NCBI GenBank assembly: GCA_964036045.1
Contig: OZ038383.1
Span: forward strand, 94,669,568-94,733,567
Direction: 5' to 3'
Origin: Eutreptiella sp. 'Long Island Sound 2002'
Taxonomy: Eukaryota; Euglenozoa; Euglenophyceae; Eutreptiales; Eutreptiaceae
Length of the DNA stretch: 64,000 nucleotides
The notes below the pieces were generated by a model, which did no database searches, was not told the DNA's origin, and saw only the letters and a program-made list of their open reading frames with translations. Positions 58,418-64,000 of this stretch are shown piece by piece; the first letter of the stretch is position 1; every line of letters begins with the position of its first letter. The position numbers were made by a program, and so were the translations under genes.

Positions 58418-58690
58418 CCCTGGCATGCAGTACGCCCATGGGGTTAGCCATAGATGTTCATTCTTTATCTCTTGTGTGTCTGTGTGTCACATGTGTTCAA
58501 ATTAGACATTTGGATCGTTTCTTGTAATGTCATTCAATAAACTGTTGCCAACTTTTGTGGGGAAAAGTTGTCTCGAGGGAATAGTATGCAGGTGAACCCA
58601 ATATCCAATGGGCATTGTTGGAGATGGGACCTGTTTTTCGTTTCGGGGAAGGGGGGGGTATTCACCTATTATACTAGGGGAGCCCCTACG
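58418..58690 (+). repeat. Dispersed repeat X, copy 2, with AATAAA
   Basis: Matches 52205-52482 through TATACTAGGGGAGCCCCTAC. Confidence 0.9.
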
Positions 58691-59020
58691 CAGCAGAAAA
58701 CCCCCCGTTGCAGACCCTACCCTTTCTCCCAAATTCCCCCAGGGGCGGGGGGGTTTAAGTATCCAATTTTCGAGATCCCCGACCCCGCTTTGGCATCACA
58801 CACTGAATTGATGGGTGGACTTCGACTCTTAGCCTCTAATCGTCCGGCCAAAATACAGACTGGCCCCATTCCGGCAGGCCTCATTCTGTTGAGGCCGCTT
58901 GTGACCTCCTGTCGTTTGTCGCGTTGGTCAATTTGTTCCATCGCCGATGCCTCACAGCCCTCCAACCAAGGCCTTGGGGGCCTTCATGAACGTTTCAGGG
59001 GGACTGGGGCACATGCCTTG
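58691..59020. other. No gene recognised
   Basis: Short frames; C/G tract at about 58735-58755. Confidence 0.4.
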
Positions 59021-59022
59021 CA

Positions 59023-59400
59023 GTGTACGTTGCACACCCTAAGTTCTCTTGTGCATGCCAAATGCGGTGCACTTCAGCGCGCCATGAGCGCCTGAATGCC
59101 CGTGGTAAGGCCGTCGTCATCCATTGTGCAGGCGGATCAGAACTGTGCAGTACAAACCACACTCTCCATCTCACCCTGAACAGTGCCTTGGAAGGAGCAT
59201 TTGATCTCTCAATCTGGCCCTTTTCTCTTCACTGCAATTTCTGGGGTGCCTCTCGCATGATCATGCAATCAGCATTCAATGTTCTGGTTCCGTTACCTAC
59301 ATCATTTTGCCCATGGCCCAAGTGGTCCCCTACCCCTGCCGGGCCGGGCCGCCAGGAGCCCGGCATTCAGTCTGCCTTTGGTGTCCTCAACACCCGGTGA
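59023..59400 (+). CDS. Unassigned ORF
   Basis: 125 codons: AHPKFSCACQMRCTSARHER, KAVVIHCAGGSELCSTNHTL and HLTLNSALEGAFDLSIWPFS, LHCNFWGASRMIMQSAFNVL. Cys-rich at the start. No family recognised. Confidence 0.2.
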   Translation: MYVAHPKFSCACQMRCTSARHERLNARGKAVVIHCAGGSELCSTNHTLHLTLNSALEGAFDLSIWPFSLHCNFWGASRMIMQSAFNVLVPLPTSFCPWPKWSPTPAGPGRQEPGIQSAFGVLNTR

Positions 59401-61413
59401 TTGTGCATTTGGACAGGATGCAAAGATGCAGCATGACAGCAGCTTGTCGTACCCTTTGACTCCCAGCCTGGTCCTGTGAAGACCTCGTGAGGTCCAACAG
59501 TGTGTCCTGCTCATGCATGTTTAGCTACCAGAATCTGCTTATGGCAGACCAGCACGCAGCATAGCAGCACAGCCCGGCCATTTGCAGCTGGTGGAAAATA
59601 ACCCCCCCCCCCCCACAACGGGGAGAAAAACCCCCGAAGTGGGCAGAAAAACCCTCAGGGGGGGTTTGGTTCCATACCCGCAGACGAATCTCCCCCGCTC
59701 CGAAATTGTGATACCCCCCCCCCCCTTTGGGTTGACCCCCCCGGCCTAACACCTGGTCCCAGCTTTCTTTTTTTAAATGCGAAAAAAATTCCATGCTAAA
59801 AAAAAAGGTTCTGCGCCAAAACAATCGCTTTTACATGATCATCATGTATATCTCAAAAAGTTGCATGGGGGGGGGTCGCCAAGCCAGCCCACAAGAGGCA
59901 ATGCCCGTATTTTGCGCTGTTGGCTGTTCAGCCACCTTAGCGAGAGCCCATGTTCACAATTTCATACTCAGGGGAGCCTGGGCTTCGGGAGTTACCCAAT
60001 ATGCACCAAATAACACTATATGAAAGCCACAAGCCTCAAATGTAAAGAAATAGTGATCCAACAGGCCCGTCAAAACCAATTACAAACTACGATATCTAGA
60101 TCCGAAACGCGATTTACAAATGATTCAAAAGGCAATTAATGTTGCTGAAGTTTTTTTTGCATATCATTCATTTTATGCATTTTCAGGTCTCCATCTTCAG
60201 GTTGTTGACGCTGAGTTTTCGAATCTGCATTTCGGACGTCAAAAAGTAAAAGTGCATAAAAAACTTATCAAATTTGTTTTTTGGTTCATCAAAATGCGAC
60301 ACAGTAGGCCCGAGGTATTATTTCATGATGGTTATTATTTATACACCCCAAATATTAGGGTGTGTAGGTCATGTTGTTTAATTTGGCCATCCTTGTTCGC
60401 TTAAGTTGGATGGTGTAAAAGGTATCGGAGCCAATAGTTGCAGTATTGTTGCTTGAGATAAAATATTGGCACTCTTGTTTGCTTTTTGTATGCCTTATTT
60501 GTCATACGAATACTAGGCACAAAATGTTGTTTGTCGCCATGAAAAGAAAAGGCGCTCAAAGCACGATGAAGTCATGGGCATTTATTTCGCAATCTTTTCA
60601 TATGACGTCATGTATGGCGTCTTGATCCCAGGGGAGTTAATATGATCATTGCATCTCATTTTTAACATATGATCGCACCGTAGGCATCATGCAATCCGAC
60701 TCCGTCATCCTATGAATTGTGTTAAACAATCTCAATCTCATTCCACTCACTTTACTTCCCCTTTCCTATGTAGCCTCTGTCCGCTGCTGCCTGACGGATG
60801 CGGACATGAGGTATCTCACTGTGATATCGCCAATTGGGGTGATGTACGGCACCAAAAATGCACATGCATGCAAAAACACACAAAAATGTCCCCAAACCTT
60901 GCGTATCCCCAATAGTATACCTAAGCACCTATTGTAAACAAAACCTTGCCTTTCTAACACAAATGCTTGCATGTCTTCTACTGCCCATATCTAGCTTGGC
61001 CGGCTCCAACTGACGTCCAATCGATCGAAAAAAAATACATTGCACAATGGTCCCTACTTTGCATTTTAGGTCACTTGGCTGCCTCACGAAGTTTTCTCCG
61101 CCTTCGGCGACGCGATCCTTGCCCTCAATTTGAGATTCGGCGAAAATTGCGTGCCCCCTCATTTGCGCCCATAAGCGCCGATATATGGGGAGTGGAAAAA
61201 TGTATATAGTCAACTCCTACTGGGGTATGAAGTCCAGACCCATAGAGTTTGGATGGCCAATGACCTAGGGCCCAAAAAGGGTAGTTCCTATGGGTCACAT
61301 ATTGGCCAATGTTTTGATCCAACACCAACACATGTGAACATAGCGATACGTCATATGTCATGTGAAAATGCCAAAATTGTGATATTGGCAATATACAAAA
61401 TTTTGGCAAAAAT
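59401..61413. other. Less GC-rich stretch, nothing assignable
   Basis: C tracts at 59599-59613 and 59715-59727. Short frames such as 60120-60404 (LIKFVFWFIKMRHSRPEVLF) are not convincing. GGTATCGGAGCCA at 60420-60432 resembles a tRNA-Met primer-binding site of LTR elements, without other support. Confidence 0.4.
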
Positions 61414-61800
61414 ATGTATCAGGGCCCGAAGGCTTTAGAGTTGACATGGATGGCATATTATACACCCTATTGTGCCAACTACCCTACGAGTGCTCAAGAA
61501 ACCAAGTATCTGCACATATGGACGAAATATGGCTTATTGGAATGCATATGTTTCCCATGTGGCATGTATAGTTGCTGTATGTGGTTATATGTGCATGTTT
61601 GGGCTATGGAGAATGCCCCACCAAAATGGTACCGATCTTTTTCATTGAAAACATCACCAGATGCTTCTTTGGGCGCCTATTGCACCCATTGGTACAGAAA
61701 GATAAAATGGGTTGCGACTCCATCGGCTCTGAGGTGTGTTCCTACATTTATATTTCCTATATTTGTATCTCCCCAAATTGATTATGTTTCACCGAACTAG
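61414..61800 (+). CDS. Unassigned ORF, aromatic-rich
   Basis: 128 codons: ELTWMAYYTPYCANYPTSAQ, YLHIWTKYGLLECICFPCGM and AMENAPPKWYRSFSLKTSPD. Many Tyr/Trp/Cys. It ends at TAG 61798-61800. No relative recognised; chance opening is possible. Confidence 0.2.
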   Translation: MYQGPKALELTWMAYYTPYCANYPTSAQETKYLHIWTKYGLLECICFPCGMYSCCMWLYVHVWAMENAPPKWYRSFSLKTSPDASLGAYCTHWYRKIKWVATPSALRCVPTFIFPIFVSPQIDYVSPN

Positions 61801-64000
61801 AAATAAGCTAGACAAAAGAAATATCACATAAAACAAAGATTGGAAAATGGGCTCATAAAACTATGTAATTTTTGGGTGGGTTGCACACGAGCAAAAATTT
61901 ATCTAAAACAATTCGTTCATTGTTTGTTTGTTGAAAAATCTTTCAATACAAAATGTTCCTATCCTCTCCCCAACTAAACAACAACAAAGGCAAACAAGAG
62001 CAAAGGCAAAACAAGGAAAACACAAAGGAAATGTACTCTCACTCGATCGTGATAAGGTTCATGGTTCCCGCCTGCCACCCCAGCCAGGACAGGGGGCGTT
62101 ATACTCCCCTGACTGGGTGGCTATACCATGTCTAAAAGACAAGGGAAGGAAACGATTGTAATAATGGATCAACATCGGGAAATGCAATGAAACCAACGCA
62201 AAGAAAGAGGATCCTATTTGCCATGCTCATATATTTACCTATCATGCGAACGATATGTTGCTACGTGCGACCACTAGAATCAATCAACCAAGAACACCCC
62301 ATGCATGCATGAATGCAATGAATGCATGCAAGAGTTAGCAATGTTGCGGCAATTCAAAAATAATACAAAACGACCGGAAACTAATCTATCATCTCTTGAT
62401 CTCGATAAATCAAACATTATCTCCATACGTCAATTCAGACTCTGGTCGCGGCCCGCAAGTGGCGCGACAGTCAATGAAGGAGAGATCCGGCTGTACAAAT
62501 CAGCACCATACCACAGTCCATCTGTATCTGTATGTGTATCTGCATGTGTATGTACAGTACAATGCTGTTACCGTGACCGTAGCGCCCTTGAGGAAAAAGG
62601 ACGTTAAAGGGATTTTTTTACTCCCCCCTGGACCTCACACTGGAAGTGGGGGTGTCTACGGGGGCGCTGGCATGCAAACTCACACAGACTATCCTGACAA
62701 GACATAACAGACTGTACAGACAGCCGACTGAGGACTGACAGGTGAACACCTGAGTGGACTGGACAACTGAAATCCGACTAACTAACTGTCACCTGACACC
62801 CTTGGAGAAACTGGGTTAAGGTGAACAGTATCCAGCTAGTTTTGTTTGGTGAAGCTAGTCTGTAGGATACACAGTGTCCCGTGTCATGTCTGTGGTGTGC
62901 TGGTGCACCGTTGTATTGCAGGTGTATTGATGCACAGATTTATTTCTTGTGTACTGCTGTTAGTGTGATGCATTTACACCGTTACCCCCGCTGTCAGCCT
63001 TGTGATGTCCAGGACAGGCATTGCTGATTTGATCCCAGAAGGATTATTGAGACGACCCTCTGATGGTGTGAGTCTCACTGTGCTGGCAGCTGTTTGCTTG
63101 TGTCTACTTATGCTAGCCAGGGTGTGTGTGGGCGTGAGTACCTGTGCGCGCGTGTTTGGCGTCACGACAGGTACCCCGCGCAACCCCCCCCGAAGGCCAA
63201 TGGCTCCTCCTGTGGGGGGGAGATTTCACTGTAATTGTGTAGTGTTGTTTTGAGCCTGTTAGTTTAGTTGCAAGTCAGCGACTGCTCCTTGATGGATGGG
63301 TGTCTCCCATTTTTCTGCCTTTCCGCAGTCAAATAGTCTGTCAGTCAGATTGCCTGTCTGTGTCTTGGTTGTGGTTGGTTGTCTGTCGTTGACGTGATCC
63401 GTTGTTCCGGTTGCAACACCAGGCGATACGCCACACTAACCCTAAGTTGACCCATGTCAGTGAGCCATCTGCATCTCATCAGGCATTCATCCTGTTTGGT
63501 TTATGGCCCTGTTAGCTGGTGCCAACCTGTGACAGGCAGTTGTATCCGTGGTGACAGTGACCGAGAGCCAGTCTGAGCGACTGTTGTATCCGCGTTAGCT
63601 GGCCAACCCGTGAGCCTGCACTGTGCACTGTTGCCTTCCGTGCAGTGGTATGGAATATGGAGTTTCAGTTTTAGTTGCATGTATAGTGTTTTGTACCCGC
63701 TTACTTCGCTGTGGTTGCCGCAAAAATCAGTGTCGTTCTCGCCTGTGTTTGCGTGTAATGTGAAGGAGTGCCTAGTTATATATTACATGACCCTGAGGAT
63801 GGTCATGCCCTCAGGTTAAGGCAGCCTGTGGCAAGGACTGGAGGAGTGACAACCCTTCCTCGTACCTGAGTCCGGAAGAAGCCAGAGATCTAGTTTACTG
63901 TCTGTACCCCTTTTGGCATCCTTCGTTTGATACGAGGATAGCTGGTGACTGCCTAGTATGATACAGGTACCCACAGAATATTCGTCCTTGAAGAATCCAG
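61801..64000. other. No gene recognised to the right edge
   Basis: ATGCATGCATGAATGCAATG at 62300-62330 is a small repeat. TGTGTGT/CTGTCTG-rich sequence follows from 62500. No frame over 105 codons and no recognisable motif. Confidence 0.5.

Overview
The window is nuclear DNA of a eukaryote, most likely a protist or alga. The evidence is spliced genes with GT-AG introns whose coding phases match across the junctions, decayed LINE, hAT-like and Harbinger-like elements, vertebrate-type telomeric hexamers (CCCTAA/TTAGGG), many dispersed repeat pairs and dozens of poly-C/poly-G tracts. There is no bacterial operon structure. I cannot name the species. Most of the sequence is repeat and relic, and intact host genes are few and short.

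0-16 kb is GC-rich. It opens with an interrupted Ala/Pro/Lys-repeat ORF and a second interrupted ORF (0-2.5 kb). A gene fragment at 3.5-4.6 kb is studded with seven copies of a short intron-like cassette about 150 bp apart. A block of GC-rich imperfect palindromes follows (5.2-6.0 kb). The rest (6.0-15.9 kb) is one large decayed LINE with AP-endonuclease-like, reverse transcriptase, RNase H-like and a C-terminal Cys/His protease-like module, broken by frameshifts and by stops that are nearly all TAG.

16-30 kb holds small unassigned ORFs, a minus-strand LINE tail, one exon of a class III nucleotidyl cyclase that lacks key catalytic residues, and a candidate 5.7-kb mobile element (21.6-27.3 kb). 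That element is bounded by a perfect 23-bp inverted repeat and carries zinc-finger and possibly peptidase-like ORFs.

30-37.5 kb is the most structured part. Four related 1.2-1.4 kb units (one enlarged by an insertion) each sit in the same orientation relative to CCCTAA motifs. The outermost units form a large inverted repeat, so the 7-kb block has telomeric motifs facing outward at both ends, like a tiny linear chromosome. The third unit contains an insertion of CTAGTAAA-type palindromic repeats, and an internal segment of that unit has been flipped.

37.5-64 kb is a mosaic. It includes a probable host gene for a coiled-coil protein (exons at 39.87-40.12, 43.82-44.23 and 44.40-44.84 kb, with a repeat-filled 3.7-kb intron), a frameshifted minus-strand gene (42.4-41.4 kb), two hAT-like relics (45-48.2 kb) of which one is flanked by GCATGCCGCA repeats, a two-exon cysteine-rich gene (48.4-49.0 kb) and a Harbinger-like DDE fragment between 350-bp direct repeats (50.4-51.8 kb). 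From 49 to 59 kb there is a web of duplicated and inverted 250-350 bp modules. The last 4-5 kb is less GC-rich and shows nothing I can assign firmly.
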